A stretch of DNA of 64,000 nucleotides from the NCBI RefSeq assembly GCF_000176915.2, contig NC_014844.1, forward strand, positions 1,798,001-1,862,000, given 5' to 3'. The DNA comes from Pseudodesulfovibrio aespoeensis Aspo-2 (GTDB lineage Bacteria; Desulfobacterota; Desulfovibrionia; Desulfovibrionales; Desulfovibrionaceae). The position numbers were made by a program, and so were the translations under genes. Positions within the stretch are counted from its first letter, which is position 1, and each line of letters opens with the position of its first letter. Shown one piece after another: positions 16,872-30,191 of this stretch. Under the pieces are notes generated by a model that was not told the DNA's origin, ran no database searches, and was given only the letters and a program-made list of their open reading frames with translations.

Positions 16872-19800
16872 ATGAGCATCTCACGCGAGACATTCGACCC
16901 GACCAAGAACTACAAGCGCATCCGCTACCATCAGGATCGCGACCTGCTGGATTCCGAACTCAACGAGCAGCAGGACATCATCAACCTGGAGCGGCGCAAG
17001 ATCGCCGACATCCTTTTCAAGGAAGGCTCCATCATCATGGGCCTCGAGGTCAGCGCGGCCGCCAACGTCCTGACCCTGGCCCCGGGCGTGGTCTACATCG
17101 ACGGCCATCTGGAACAGGTGAGCGGCGCGACCCTGACCTATGACCCGGCCACCACCAGCGGGGCAGATTACGTTTACGTGGAGCTGCTGAAGTACAACTA
17201 CGGCTACACCCAGGACCCGGCCTTGATCAATCCGGCCACCGGCGAGCCCACCGCCGAGCGGGAAAAATGGGTTCTCTCTCTCAAGGCGACGGATACCAGC
17301 GGCCAGACGCTGCCCAACAACGTGGCCGAGCGCCGGGTGATCCCGATTTACAAGTTCGACCGCGAGAGCGGAGACGTCACGCCCACGGTGCAGGAGAAGT
17401 CCAACCTCTACCTACGTGATCTGCTGGGCACGCTGCCGGGTAGCCGGATCACCGTCTCCTCGATCACCGAGGACCAGCTCTCATTCGCCGCCGCCGAGGG
17501 TCTCAACTCACTGATTCAGAACCTGGCCGAGCGCACCTTCGACCAGGCAGGAAGCTACCTGGTGCGGGGATTCGACACCTTTATCGGCGGGGTCGATGAC
17601 GACAGTGTGGAGGCGATCACCAACGCCGGACGCGCCTACATCCAGGGCTTCCGGCATCAGCGCGATCTACCCACCTCGACCCTGGTGCCCAAATCCATCG
17701 CCACCAAATCGGTGCGCGGCGAGCAGAAGACCTTCGACATCAACAAGCGCCGCTATCCGGTCAACTCCACGCCGCTCAAGGAGACGACCCAGGTGGAGGC
17801 CATCGTCGAGATTACCCGCAACGTCACTCGTGGCTCGGTGGGCGGCGGCGAAGACCTGCTCGACCCCAATCCGGTAGTGGACATCCTCGAGGTCAGCCAG
17901 GGAGCGACCATCTTCCAAGAGGGCGTGGACTGGCAGCAGTCGGGCAACCATGTCGACTGGCTCGGCTCCGGTAACGAACCGGCCATCGGCACCACCTACA
18001 CGGTGCGCTGGACCTACACCAAGCAGATGGTCAAGGGCACCGACTACGTGGACAGCGGCTGGTTCGGACAGGCCAACCATCCGGCGGCCGGAAACTATTT
18101 CTATCTGGTGACCGCCTACAACGCCACCGGCGAGACGGCCTTCAACGCCGCTGCGGTCGTTGCCCGGGCCACCACCGCCGGGGAGATGAACAAGCTCTCT
18201 TGGCTACCGGTCAGCGGCGCGACCGGCTATCGCGTCTACCGGGCCGCCACCAACGGCGCACGCACCGACTACAAGCGACTGATGGAACTGGGCAGCGAGG
18301 CGCTCTCCTACGTCGACGACGGCGTCGAGGAGATCGGCACCGCTTCGCCTCCGTCCACCAACACGGCCGGACTCACCATGTCGCCGGTGCAGCTCGAGCT
18401 GGGCAACCTCAATGTGATCAACTTCGGGCGCGGCAGCCTCGGCGACCAGCCGGTGAACGGTTCCAACTGCAGCCTGGACTACGACTATTACCTTGGCCGT
18501 CGCGACATCGTTTACGCCACCACCACCGAGATCAAGCGGCTGGAAGGGGCTCCGGCCGATTTCCCGAAGCTGCCCATCGTGCCAGAAAACGCCCTGGGGC
18601 TGTGCAGCATCGACTGCCCCCCCAACTCCATCGACATGGAGATCCGCAACTTCGGCCTGACCCGCATCACCATGGACCAGATCCACGACATCATTCAGGA
18701 CGTCGAGGACCTGAAGTACAACGACGCCCAGTACCAGATGAACAACGAGCTGCAGAACCGGGACGCCCAGACCAAGAAAGGCATCTACTCGGACGACTTC
18801 TCGAACACCGCCCAGTCGGACATCTACCACGCCGAATGGGACGCCCGGGTCAACGAGATCGCCCGTTTCGTCGCGCCGGACCGCATTCCGCACTCCACCG
18901 TGCTCTCGGTCGATCAGGCGGGCAGCAACGCGAGCTTCTTCGGCAGCCTGGCGCTGCTGCCGGGCAACGAGACCGTGCTGGTGGAGCAGAACGACTGGTC
19001 CGAGGAGCGCAACATCAACCCCTACGCCGTGTTCGACAAGCCCCCGGCCATGCTGCAGATCACGCCCAACCTCGGGCGGCGCGGCCAGACCGGCATTGCC
19101 GTCACCGGTATCAACTTCACCCCGAGCAAGTCCGGCATCGTGCTGCGCTGCGACGGCCAAGTGATGGCCAGCAACCTGATCAGCGACGAGGCCGGTCGGG
19201 TCAGCGCCTCCTTCACCATTCCGACCAACGCCCGCAACGGCAACCGCATCGTGGAGATGGCCGACGGCGTCTACTCGGCCCGGGCCAGCCTGCAGATCAA
19301 CGATCCGCTGGTCATCACCCGCATCGAGCGCATCATCGAAAACCGCATCATCCGCGTGCCCGTGGTGCAGGTGGTCTGGCGCACCCAGACCATCTTCGTG
19401 CCCCGCGATCCGCTGGCCCAGACCTTCAGCTTCACCCAAAACCAGGTGATCTCCAGCATCGGACTGCAGTTCACCGCCAGGGACCCGAGCATCCCGGTCA
19501 CGGTGCAAATTCGCGGCGTCACCACCGGTCTGCCCAACGGCGTGGTGTTCGCCGAGAAGGTGCTGGCCCCGAACGAAATCAGCCTGAGCGGCGAGACCCG
19601 CATTCGCTTCGACGACCCGTTCTACGCCGAGGCCAACACCAGCTATTCCGTGGTGCTGCTGACCAACAGCACTAATTACAAGGTCCGCACCGCCACCCTC
19701 GGCAAGATGGGCCGCTGGGGCATCATCACCCGGCAGACCTACATGGAAGGCGTGCTGCTGGAGAGCTCCAACGCCGAAACCTGGACGCCGCTCAACGGCT

Positions 19801-20420
19801 CCGACCTGGCGATGAAGATCTACGGCTACAACTTTCAATCCGAGGGCATGATCCGCTTCCAGCCGATCACCGGCGTGCAGTTCTCCGACATCAACCTCGA
19901 CGAGTACTCGGCCATCCCCCAGGGCACCGGCCTCGACTGGGAATACTCCACCGACGGCGGCGTGACCTGGGACGCCATGGTTCCCGCAGAGGAGGAGCGG
20001 CTGCCCAACCTCGCCACCCGGGTCCAGATCCGCGTGCGCCTGAGCAGCTCGCTTTCCAACGACACCCCGGCCATCAACTTCCGCGACGTCAACCTGGTGG
20101 GCTACCTCAACAAGACCACCGGGGCATACCTGACCCGCGAGAACGAGCTGACCCAGGGCGTGGAATCGACCAAGGCCTATGTGCAGATGCAAATCCCCAG
20201 CGGCACCACCCTGCAATGGTTCGCCAGCAACGACGGCGGCCTGACCTGGGAGGCGATGACCATCCAGGACACCCGGCCCATCGACGAGAACTGGACCGAG
20301 TACACCCTGGTGCGCACCTTCACCGACAACACCGGCAACAAGGTCCGCTACAAGGCTGAGATGACCGGCACGCCGCTGATCTACCCGCGCATCCATTCGC
20401 TGGGCGCGACCCTGAGCTAA
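16872..20420 (+). CDS. DUF4815-type large tail fibre-like protein
   Basis: A 1182-residue virion protein. The N terminus (RETFDPTKNYKRIRYHQDRD, then LLDSELNEQQDIINLERRKI) is the DUF4815 signature. Residues about 395-500 look like a fibronectin-type unit (NYFYLVTAYNATGETAFN, GATGYRVYRAA). Residues about 720-810 look like an IPT/TIG fold (PPAMLQITPNLGRRGQTGIA). The part after about 850 (DPLAQTFSFTQNQVISSIGL) recurs in phage receptor-binding proteins. The long beta-domain chain suits host-surface contact; the exact receptor is unknown. Confidence 0.78.
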   Translation: MSISRETFDPTKNYKRIRYHQDRDLLDSELNEQQDIINLERRKIADILFKEGSIIMGLEVSAAANVLTLAPGVVYIDGHLEQVSGATLTYDPATTSGADYVYVELLKYNYGYTQDPALINPATGEPTAEREKWVLSLKATDTSGQTLPNNVAERRVIPIYKFDRESGDVTPTVQEKSNLYLRDLLGTLPGSRITVSSITEDQLSFAAAEGLNSLIQNLAERTFDQAGSYLVRGFDTFIGGVDDDSVEAITNAGRAYIQGFRHQRDLPTSTLVPKSIATKSVRGEQKTFDINKRRYPVNSTPLKETTQVEAIVEITRNVTRGSVGGGEDLLDPNPVVDILEVSQGATIFQEGVDWQQSGNHVDWLGSGNEPAIGTTYTVRWTYTKQMVKGTDYVDSGWFGQANHPAAGNYFYLVTAYNATGETAFNAAAVVARATTAGEMNKLSWLPVSGATGYRVYRAATNGARTDYKRLMELGSEALSYVDDGVEEIGTASPPSTNTAGLTMSPVQLELGNLNVINFGRGSLGDQPVNGSNCSLDYDYYLGRRDIVYATTTEIKRLEGAPADFPKLPIVPENALGLCSIDCPPNSIDMEIRNFGLTRITMDQIHDIIQDVEDLKYNDAQYQMNNELQNRDAQTKKGIYSDDFSNTAQSDIYHAEWDARVNEIARFVAPDRIPHSTVLSVDQAGSNASFFGSLALLPGNETVLVEQNDWSEERNINPYAVFDKPPAMLQITPNLGRRGQTGIAVTGINFTPSKSGIVLRCDGQVMASNLISDEAGRVSASFTIPTNARNGNRIVEMADGVYSARASLQINDPLVITRIERIIENRIIRVPVVQVVWRTQTIFVPRDPLAQTFSFTQNQVISSIGLQFTARDPSIPVTVQIRGVTTGLPNGVVFAEKVLAPNEISLSGETRIRFDDPFYAEANTSYSVVLLTNSTNYKVRTATLGKMGRWGIITRQTYMEGVLLESSNAETWTPLNGSDLAMKIYGYNFQSEGMIRFQPITGVQFSDINLDEYSAIPQGTGLDWEYSTDGGVTWDAMVPAEEERLPNLATRVQIRVRLSSSLSNDTPAINFRDVNLVGYLNKTTGAYLTRENELTQGVESTKAYVQMQIPSGTTLQWFASNDGGLTWEAMTIQDTRPIDENWTEYTLVRTFTDNTGNKVRYKAEMTGTPLIYPRIHSLGATLS

Positions 20421-20432
20421 GGAGGCACGGCC

Positions 20433-20690
20433 ATGATCGTTCGACGCAAAGGCGGCCTGACCGAGTTCATCCCCACGCCGCAGGAGAAGCGCGACGGCCT
20501 GATCCGCGACCACGCCCTGGGACTGCTGGAGAATCTGCACCAGCGCCTGGCGCGGCTGGAACGGGCATCAAAGCTCCCGGCCGCAGAAGCGGAGGCCTTC
20601 ACAGCTCTGCTGGCGCGGATGCGGGCCGACGAGTCGCGCAACCTCGAGCTGCACGCCAGCCTGATCACCTCTGATACCGCCTCCGGCTGA
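20433..20690 (+). CDS. Small helical protein ending the tail operon
   Basis: An 85-residue protein, predominantly helical (LIRDHALGLLENLHQRLARL, AEAEAFTALLARM). It may be a chaperone or a fibre-assembly helper, as often found after fibre genes, but nothing in the sequence proves this. Its start follows AAGGAGG, 12 bases after the fibre gene. A hairpin terminator candidate lies just downstream. Confidence 0.6.
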   Translation: MIVRRKGGLTEFIPTPQEKRDGLIRDHALGLLENLHQRLARLERASKLPAAEAEAFTALLARMRADESRNLELHASLITSDTASG

Positions 20691-20713
20691 CCGGCTCACT
20701 GCCACCGCCAACC

Positions 20714-20752
20714 CAGAACCCCGGATATGGTCAGCCCGTTCCGGGGTTTCTG
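20714..20752 (+). terminator. Hairpin at end of tail operon
   Basis: CAGAACCCCGG (20714-20724) pairs with CCGGGGTTTCTG (20741-20752), leaving one bulged base and a 16-base loop. There is only a short T run inside the right arm, so it is a weak intrinsic terminator at best. Beyond it, 20753-20938 holds no gene; a 5-bp stem with a GAAA loop sits at 20881-20894. Confidence 0.5.
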
Positions 20753-20938
20753 CCGCCTATGCGCCGCCAAATCCGGCCAAGTTCGCAAGTCATTGAAAAT
20801 AAAGGTGTTAAATGTCGGCTTCGGCTGTTCTTCTACTTGATTTGTGTCCAGAAAGAAGCATTCATTCATGGTGTAAGCGGAGGCTGAAAAGCCTTGCCTG
20901 ACAACGACTTAGAAGCGCAATGAACGACGGAGGCACGC

Positions 20939-21898
20939 ATGAACCTGAAAGAGATCCACTACGGGATCGAGATCGAGACCGTAAAACGCACCCGGGAGCA
21001 AATCGCCTGGGCCATTCACTCGGTGGTGGGCGGCACGGTCCGCCATGTCGGCATCCCCAGCAGCTACGACCCCTGGGAGGTCGAGGACCTGCGCGGCCGC
21101 GTCTGGAAGGTGGTGGGGGACGCCTCCCTGACCAGCGTCCCGGCTCATCTGCGGGCCGAGGTGGTCAGCCCGGTGCTCGGCTACGACGACATCCCGCAAC
21201 TGCAGGAGGTGGTCCGGGGCATCCGCCGCGCCGGAGGCAAGATCAACAGCCAGTGCGGCATTCACATCCATATCGACGCCGCGCCCTTCGACGGCAGACA
21301 CCTGGGTAACCTGGCCAAGATCATCTACAAGCAGGAGCCGCTGATCCTCCACGCCCTCGGCATCAGCCGCGACCGTCTCAACCGCTACACCCGGCCGGTC
21401 AGCGATGAACTGATCCAGCGTATCGAACAGCATCGCCCGCGCACCAAGGACCAGCTCAACCGAATCTGGTACGGCTACCACAACCGCCAGCCCCAGCACT
21501 ACGACAACAGCCGCTACCACGGAGTCAACCTGCACAACGTCTGGTACCGGGGCACGGTGGAGTTCCGCTGGTTCGAGGCGACCCTCCACGCGGGGCGGAT
21601 CAAGGCATACCTGCAATTCTGCCTCGCGGTCGCCGCCAAGGCGCTCAACGGCCGGGCCGCCTCCAGCCGCAAGCGGGACTTCGACCCACAAAGCGCCAAG
21701 TACGACTTCCGGGTCTTCCTGCTCCACCTCGGCCTGATCGGCGACGAGTTCAAGACCGCCCGCAAACATCTGATGGCCAACATGCCCGGCGATGCAGCCT
21801 TCAAGAACGGACGCCCCAAACCGGAGGAGGTCCTTCCGGACGAAACAACCACCACTCTCACCAACGAGGCCGGGCAAGTTCCCGGCCTCACTGTTTAA
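20939..21898 (+). CDS. Amidoligase family protein (GCS-like fold)
   Basis: A 319-residue member of the amidoligase (PF12224-type) family, ATP-dependent enzymes of the glutamine synthetase/GCS fold that make amide bonds. Conserved features are YGIEIETV (GxExE, metal/ATP site) near the N terminus, CGIHIHID (GxHxH) near residue 103, and [16 protein letters not shown] with the substrate-binding Arg. It heads an operon with a glutamine amidotransferase and a gamma-glutamylcyclotransferase, a set described by Iyer, Aravind and colleagues and found in phages and other bacteria. Its acceptor molecule is unknown. Confidence 0.85.
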   Translation: MNLKEIHYGIEIETVKRTREQIAWAIHSVVGGTVRHVGIPSSYDPWEVEDLRGRVWKVVGDASLTSVPAHLRAEVVSPVLGYDDIPQLQEVVRGIRRAGGKINSQCGIHIHIDAAPFDGRHLGNLAKIIYKQEPLILHALGISRDRLNRYTRPVSDELIQRIEQHRPRTKDQLNRIWYGYHNRQPQHYDNSRYHGVNLHNVWYRGTVEFRWFEATLHAGRIKAYLQFCLAVAAKALNGRAASSRKRDFDPQSAKYDFRVFLLHLGLIGDEFKTARKHLMANMPGDAAFKNGRPKPEEVLPDETTTTLTNEAGQVPGLTV

Positions 21899-21909
21899 GG
21901 AGGTGCCCC

Positions 21910-22431
21910 ATGAAGATTCTGATCCGCTCCACCACGCTGGACGGCGAACCGATCCCCGGCAGCGGGGAAATGCTGCAGGCCGCCGACTGCCTCGAAGTTG
22001 TCGAGCTGATGCGCGGCCAGACGCCGTTTACCGCCAGCCGAGCGCCCCGGGACTACATGACCGAGGTGCTCTCCGGCATCGAAGGCGGGCCGACCCAGCC
22101 TTTGCCGGAGGACGCCGCCTCTGCGGCCGCCGAGTTTCTCACTCGTCTGGCGCGGCACGGCCTGATCGAGTTTCTGCCCGACGACAAGGCCAGCGATCCC
22201 TGGCCGGAACGATTCCTCGAAGCCTTGGAGACGGTGCGGCTATCCGGGCGCACCAACATGCTCGACCACCCGGAGGTGACCCGGCTGACCGCCGAGATGG
22301 GCTACCCGGAGGTGGCCGAGTGGCTGGCGGACCACCGGCGGGAATACGCGGCCTTCGTCCTTGAGGGGACGAGACCGCTCGGCAAGAACTTCGGCGGCAA
22401 GGAGGACACGGCTCCATGTGCGGACAAGTAG
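21910..22431 (+). CDS. Amidoligase-operon protein with C-terminal DUF5049
   Basis: A 173-residue protein. Residues about 105-155 (VRLSGRTNMLDHPEVTRLTA, then YPEVAEWLADHRREYAAFVL) match the small DUF5049 family, which usually occurs as a stand-alone protein of 50-60 residues beside amidoligase genes. Here it is fused to an N-terminal alpha/beta part (KILIRSTTLDGEPIPGSGEM) that was not recognised. It may be the peptide partner or scaffold of the amidoligase. The amidotransferase gene starts within its last codons. Confidence 0.6.
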   Translation: MKILIRSTTLDGEPIPGSGEMLQAADCLEVVELMRGQTPFTASRAPRDYMTEVLSGIEGGPTQPLPEDAASAAAEFLTRLARHGLIEFLPDDKASDPWPERFLEALETVRLSGRTNMLDHPEVTRLTAEMGYPEVAEWLADHRREYAAFVLEGTRPLGKNFGGKEDTAPCADK

Positions 22432-23213
22432 GCATCATCTTCGGTCGCAAGCGCAGACGGCCGAACGAGCGGGATTACCTGTGCGAGGTCTTCATCCGCA
22501 TGCTGCTGCACAGCGAGGAGCGCGGCCCGCACGCCTCCGGTCTGGCCTGGCTCAAGACCGACGGCAGCCACCGCATCTTCAAGCGGCCGATGCGGGCGCA
22601 CGAACTGGTCTACGAGAAGCCGTTCCAGGAGCTGCTCGGGCAGGTCGACAACGAGACCACCATCCTCATGGGGCATACCCGCTGGCGCACCCGGGGCAAC
22701 GAGTTCAACAACCGCAACAACCATCCCATCCGGGCCGGGATCGTCATCGGCACTCACAACGGCACCATCTACAACGCCGATTATCTGTTCCGCCGTCTGG
22801 GGCTGCCGCGCTACGCCGAGGTGGATAGCGAGCTGATCTTCCGTCTGGCCGACCGCTTCGCGCCAGAAGGCCCCATCGACCGGGAAGGCTTGAAGAAGGC
22901 GCTTGCCCTCTGTCGCGGCCAGATGAGCGCCGTGCTGGTCTCGCGGCTCGACCCCGGCACCATCACCGTGCTTAAGGGCAACAAGCCGCTCTGCCTGCGC
23001 ATCCACCGTCAGCACCGGGTGGTGCTCTACGCCTCGGACGACGCCTTTATCGACTTTGCCGTGGACAAAGAGAAGGGCTGGCGCGAGCTGGAGGTGCCGC
23101 CCATGACCATGCTCACCATCCGCCACGAGGATGTGCGGGCCATCGAAAACAGCGAATTCCGCTTCATACCCCAGGAGCGCAAAGGGATACTGCCCGAAGG
23201 AGTGAATGCATGA
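22416..23213 (+). CDS. Class II glutamine amidotransferase
   Basis: A 265-residue N-terminal-nucleophile (Ntn) amidotransferase. Cys2 (MCGQVGIIFG) is the expected catalytic residue after removal of the initiator Met. GHTRWRTRGNEFNNRNNHPI and GIVIGTHNGTIYNADYLF supply the Arg and Asn/Gly of the glutamine site, and SELIFRLADRF follows. There is no synthetase domain, so ammonia must be passed to another protein, most likely the amidoligase encoded upstream. It overlaps both neighbours, indicating one translated unit. Confidence 0.9.
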   Translation: MCGQVGIIFGRKRRRPNERDYLCEVFIRMLLHSEERGPHASGLAWLKTDGSHRIFKRPMRAHELVYEKPFQELLGQVDNETTILMGHTRWRTRGNEFNNRNNHPIRAGIVIGTHNGTIYNADYLFRRLGLPRYAEVDSELIFRLADRFAPEGPIDREGLKKALALCRGQMSAVLVSRLDPGTITVLKGNKPLCLRIHRQHRVVLYASDDAFIDFAVDKEKGWRELEVPPMTMLTIRHEDVRAIENSEFRFIPQERKGILPEGVNA

Positions 23214-23767
23214 ACATTGGAGACACCGCGAAGCTGAACACAAACCCGGAAGACAGTCCCGAGACCATCCTCCGACTCTTCGTCTACGGCACCCTGAAAC
23301 GGGGCTACTGGAACCATCAACGCTTCTGCGCCCAGGCCCGCAGCATCGAACCAGCCGTGGTCTGGGGCAGGCTCTACCATCTCCACGCCGGGTTCCCGGC
23401 CCTCGAGGTGCCGGAAGGGCTGATCCTGTCTCAGGGCACCGCCGATCCACTGGCCGACGCCCGCAGGCAGGAGGATATCGGCACACCACGCTTCGGCCGA
23501 CCGACCGGCGATTGGGATCTGATCCATGGGGAACTGGTGACCTTCACCGACCCGCAACGCAACCTGCCGCCTATCGACCTGCTGGAAGGCTTCCGGCCCG
23601 GCGGCCAGAGCATGTACCAGCGGGTGATGGTGCCTGCAGCCAGGGGCTCAATCGCCTGTGCTGTATGGACTTACACCATGCATGCGCCTCAGAACGGCGA
23701 ACGTATCACCAACGACAATCAGGCCGTTTTTTGGAAAAGTCGTCTCTATTCGGCACAAAACGCTTGA
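23210..23767 (+). CDS. Gamma-glutamylcyclotransferase (AIG2/GGCT-like)
   Basis: A 185-residue AIG2-like protein. LFVYGTLKRGYWNH gives the YGTL loop of the family, and PPIDLLEGFRPGGQSMYQRV gives the LDxxEGF...Y.R element. GGCT proteins cleave gamma-glutamyl amides with release of 5-oxoproline. In the amidoligase operon this suggests removal or trimming of a gamma-glutamyl group added by the ligase. It starts in the ATGA overlap with the amidotransferase and is the last gene of this operon. Confidence 0.85.
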   Translation: MNIGDTAKLNTNPEDSPETILRLFVYGTLKRGYWNHQRFCAQARSIEPAVVWGRLYHLHAGFPALEVPEGLILSQGTADPLADARRQEDIGTPRFGRPTGDWDLIHGELVTFTDPQRNLPPIDLLEGFRPGGQSMYQRVMVPAARGSIACAVWTYTMHAPQNGERITNDNQAVFWKSRLYSAQNA

Positions 23768-23792
23768 TTTTGGCAATCCATCAATGTAGTTT
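23764..23792 (+). promoter_or_regulatory. Candidate sigma-70 promoter of the BREX operon
   Basis: TTGATT (23764-23769) and TAGTTT (23787-23792) are separated by 17 bases, close to a housekeeping promoter. It overlaps the end of the cyclotransferase gene and lies about 95 bases upstream of the HTH gene. The leader between them contains a small CCGGA/TCCGG-type inverted repeat. Match quality is moderate. Confidence 0.35.
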
Positions 23793-23886
23793 ATGGAGCT
23801 TAATTTGCGGCACTGTGTCCGGATTTCGGGTTTCCCGGAGACCTTCGGGCTTTTACCGAAAACATGATGAACGAAGGACGAAGGCT

Positions 23887-24090
23887 ATGGATGAGAGATG
23901 GCTGACGGTCGATGACATTTGCAAATACCTGAATGTAAGCAACGAGACGGTCTACAAGTGGATCGAACAACGGGCTATGCCCGGTCATCGCGTCGGCCGT
24001 CGCTGGATGTTCAAACAAGACGAAGTGGACGAATGGGTCCGCTCCGGCGGTGCGGCTGACAAATCCGATAAGCCGGACACCGAGCAATAA
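23887..24090 (+). CDS. Excisionase-type helix-turn-helix protein of BREX operon
   Basis: A 67-residue protein consisting almost wholly of the HTH_17 / MerR-like excisionase-family DNA-binding domain: RWLTVDDICKYLNVSNETVY, KWIEQRAMPGHRVGRRWMF, DEVDEWVRSG. It lies 9 bases before brxF and is probably co-transcribed with it, so it could be the operon regulator. An excisionase role is less likely because no integrase or attachment site is visible nearby. It is too short for a larger regulatory domain. Confidence 0.7.
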   Translation: MDERWLTVDDICKYLNVSNETVYKWIEQRAMPGHRVGRRWMFKQDEVDEWVRSGGAADKSDKPDTEQ

Positions 24091-24099
24091 GGAGCGACC

Positions 24100-28343
<4,244 letters not shown>

Positions 28344-28350
28344 GGACAAG

Positions 28351-30189
28351 ATGACCCAAGATGAGCTCATACAGTTGCTGAGTGCGCATGAGTGGACGGA
28401 TGTCGAGTTCAAGGAAGCTCGCCAGGCCGTCCCCAAAAACGCTTATGAAACCGTGTCGGCATTTGCCAACACCGCTGGCGGTCACTTGGTATTCGGCGTC
28501 AAGAAAGATGGCGCCCGGTTTGAAGTGGTCGGTGTCCTCGATGTCGACAAGGTGCAGAACGAATTTGTGTCAACCTTACGGCAGAAAGAGAAAATCAGCC
28601 TGATAATCAATGTTGAGGAACATCTCCACAACATAGACGGGAATGACCTTCTCGTTTTTTATGTGCCAGAGGCCACACGAGCCGAAAAACCTGTTTTCCT
28701 CAATAAAGACATTCGAAAGGCTTTCATCCGCAAGGGCGGTGCCGATGTTCGCTGTAGCCAAGAGGAAATTCAGCGGCTGATTAACGATGCTTCTGCGGAT
28801 CGATACGATGGACAGATCATTGAATTTGACCTGCAGTCCTGTTTCGACCCTTCCACGATATCTTGGTATCGCAACGTTTATGAGCGAAAGCCCGGAAATC
28901 GATCTTACGCCGATAAGAATGACATCGAATTTCTTTTTGAGCTTGGCTTGATCAGAGAAACTCAGCAGGGCTGGAAAGCATCGCGTGCCTCCATTCTTTT
29001 GTTCGGCCGCGATGGATCGTTCCGAGATATCATGCCCCGGCCGGTTGCCGACTGTCAGCGGTTCGGAACTGTTTTTGGAGAATACACACCCGGATCAAGG
29101 TGGGCCGATAGGATTGTGCTCGACTTCAATCTTATCCGCTCCTGGCAGTCTCTGCTTGATTGGTACCAAAAGGTGGCGACGACCCCGTTTCATGTTGATC
29201 CGACCACAATGCAGCGCACGGATATGCCACCAGACTATATCGCCTTCCGAGAATCTGTCATCAATGTGCTCATCCATCAGGACTACGCGGATCACAGTCG
29301 AAAACCTGAAATACGACACTTCACAGACCGAACCATCTTCTGGAACCCTGGTGATGCCTTTGCCTCCTTTGCCGACCTTTTAGAGCCAGGGGAAAAAGAG
29401 GTTCGTAATCCGCGAATTGTTACGGCCTTCCGGCGGATTGGCTTGAGCGAGAATGCGGGTTGGGGCCTGCGGGATGTGTTCACCAACTGGCAGCAGTTGG
29501 GGAACGTGCCCCCAGTCATTCACAATGACAAAGCCACTAAGACGTTCGAACTTGTATTGCCCAAAGAACTTCTCCTCTCCGAAGAGCAGATTATGTTCCA
29601 AGCTCAACTTGGCGTCCATCTGGACCCTGATGCAGCCAGGCTATTCGCGTACATCTGCCGGGAGAAAGAGATCAGTGTGGCGGATGCCAAGGCGGTTCTG
29701 GCACAATCCACGGCGCAGTCGCTGGTAAAGCTACAATATTTGTTAAATCAAGCGCTTATAAAGGAAATTGAACCTGAGAGCTTTTATGGACTGGCTGAGC
29801 ATCTTCTATCCAGATTTCCGAGTGACCAACCTAGTGACCAAGTAGGCGGGAGGTTAGTCACTCCGTCGACTGACCAACCTCAAGTTTCTATTCCTGATAC
29901 GACCCCGCCGAGATTGGAGCTTTCAGAACACCATCGGGCGGTCATTCGGTTGTGCGAGATACCTCGATCCGCTGGCGATCTGATGGGCGAATTGGGCTTG
30001 AGTCATCGGACATTTTTTAGAAGCACGGTGCTGGAGCCACTGTTGGCTGGAGGTTTGATTCAGCAGACTCATCCTGAATTGCCAAATCATCCCAAGCAGG
30101 CTTATGTCCTGACCGAAGCCGGATTACGTTTGTCCGAGCTTATGAGAACTCAGGGCCAGACTCAGAATGACGATAACCAAAGGATTTAA
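28351..30189 (+). CDS. Schlafen/AlbA_2-type ATP-binding protein inserted in BREX
   Basis: A 612-residue protein. Residues about 12-130 are an AlbA_2 (Schlafen-like) domain: TDVEFKEARQAVPKNAYETV, SAFANTAGGHLVFGVKKDG. Residues about 310-400 resemble the C-terminal HATPase_c_4 part of this family (NVLIHQDYADHSRK, NPRIVTAFRRIGLSENAGWG). A winged-helix-like end (HRAVIRLCEIPRSAGDLM) follows. Relatives are called putative transcriptional regulators, and several Schlafen-type proteins act in phage defence by cutting tRNA. It is not one of the six core type 3 genes. It starts 7 bases after brxC and shares the lower G+C of pglX. Confidence 0.75.
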   Translation: MTQDELIQLLSAHEWTDVEFKEARQAVPKNAYETVSAFANTAGGHLVFGVKKDGARFEVVGVLDVDKVQNEFVSTLRQKEKISLIINVEEHLHNIDGNDLLVFYVPEATRAEKPVFLNKDIRKAFIRKGGADVRCSQEEIQRLINDASADRYDGQIIEFDLQSCFDPSTISWYRNVYERKPGNRSYADKNDIEFLFELGLIRETQQGWKASRASILLFGRDGSFRDIMPRPVADCQRFGTVFGEYTPGSRWADRIVLDFNLIRSWQSLLDWYQKVATTPFHVDPTTMQRTDMPPDYIAFRESVINVLIHQDYADHSRKPEIRHFTDRTIFWNPGDAFASFADLLEPGEKEVRNPRIVTAFRRIGLSENAGWGLRDVFTNWQQLGNVPPVIHNDKATKTFELVLPKELLLSEEQIMFQAQLGVHLDPDAARLFAYICREKEISVADAKAVLAQSTAQSLVKLQYLLNQALIKEIEPESFYGLAEHLLSRFPSDQPSDQVGGRLVTPSTDQPQVSIPDTTPPRLELSEHHRAVIRLCEIPRSAGDLMGELGLSHRTFFRSTVLEPLLAGGLIQQTHPELPNHPKQAYVLTEAGLRLSELMRTQGQTQNDDNQRI

Positions 30190-30191
30190 AT

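Noticed and set aside
18204-20540. 778-residue minus-strand open frame opposite the DUF4815 gene
   Set aside because: Mirror frame of a GC-rich gene, with Val/Asp/Gly/His-rich composition and no ribosome binding site or motif.
23887-24090. Prophage excisionase
   Set aside because: The domain type fits, but there is no integrase or attachment site nearby and the gene sits directly before brxF.
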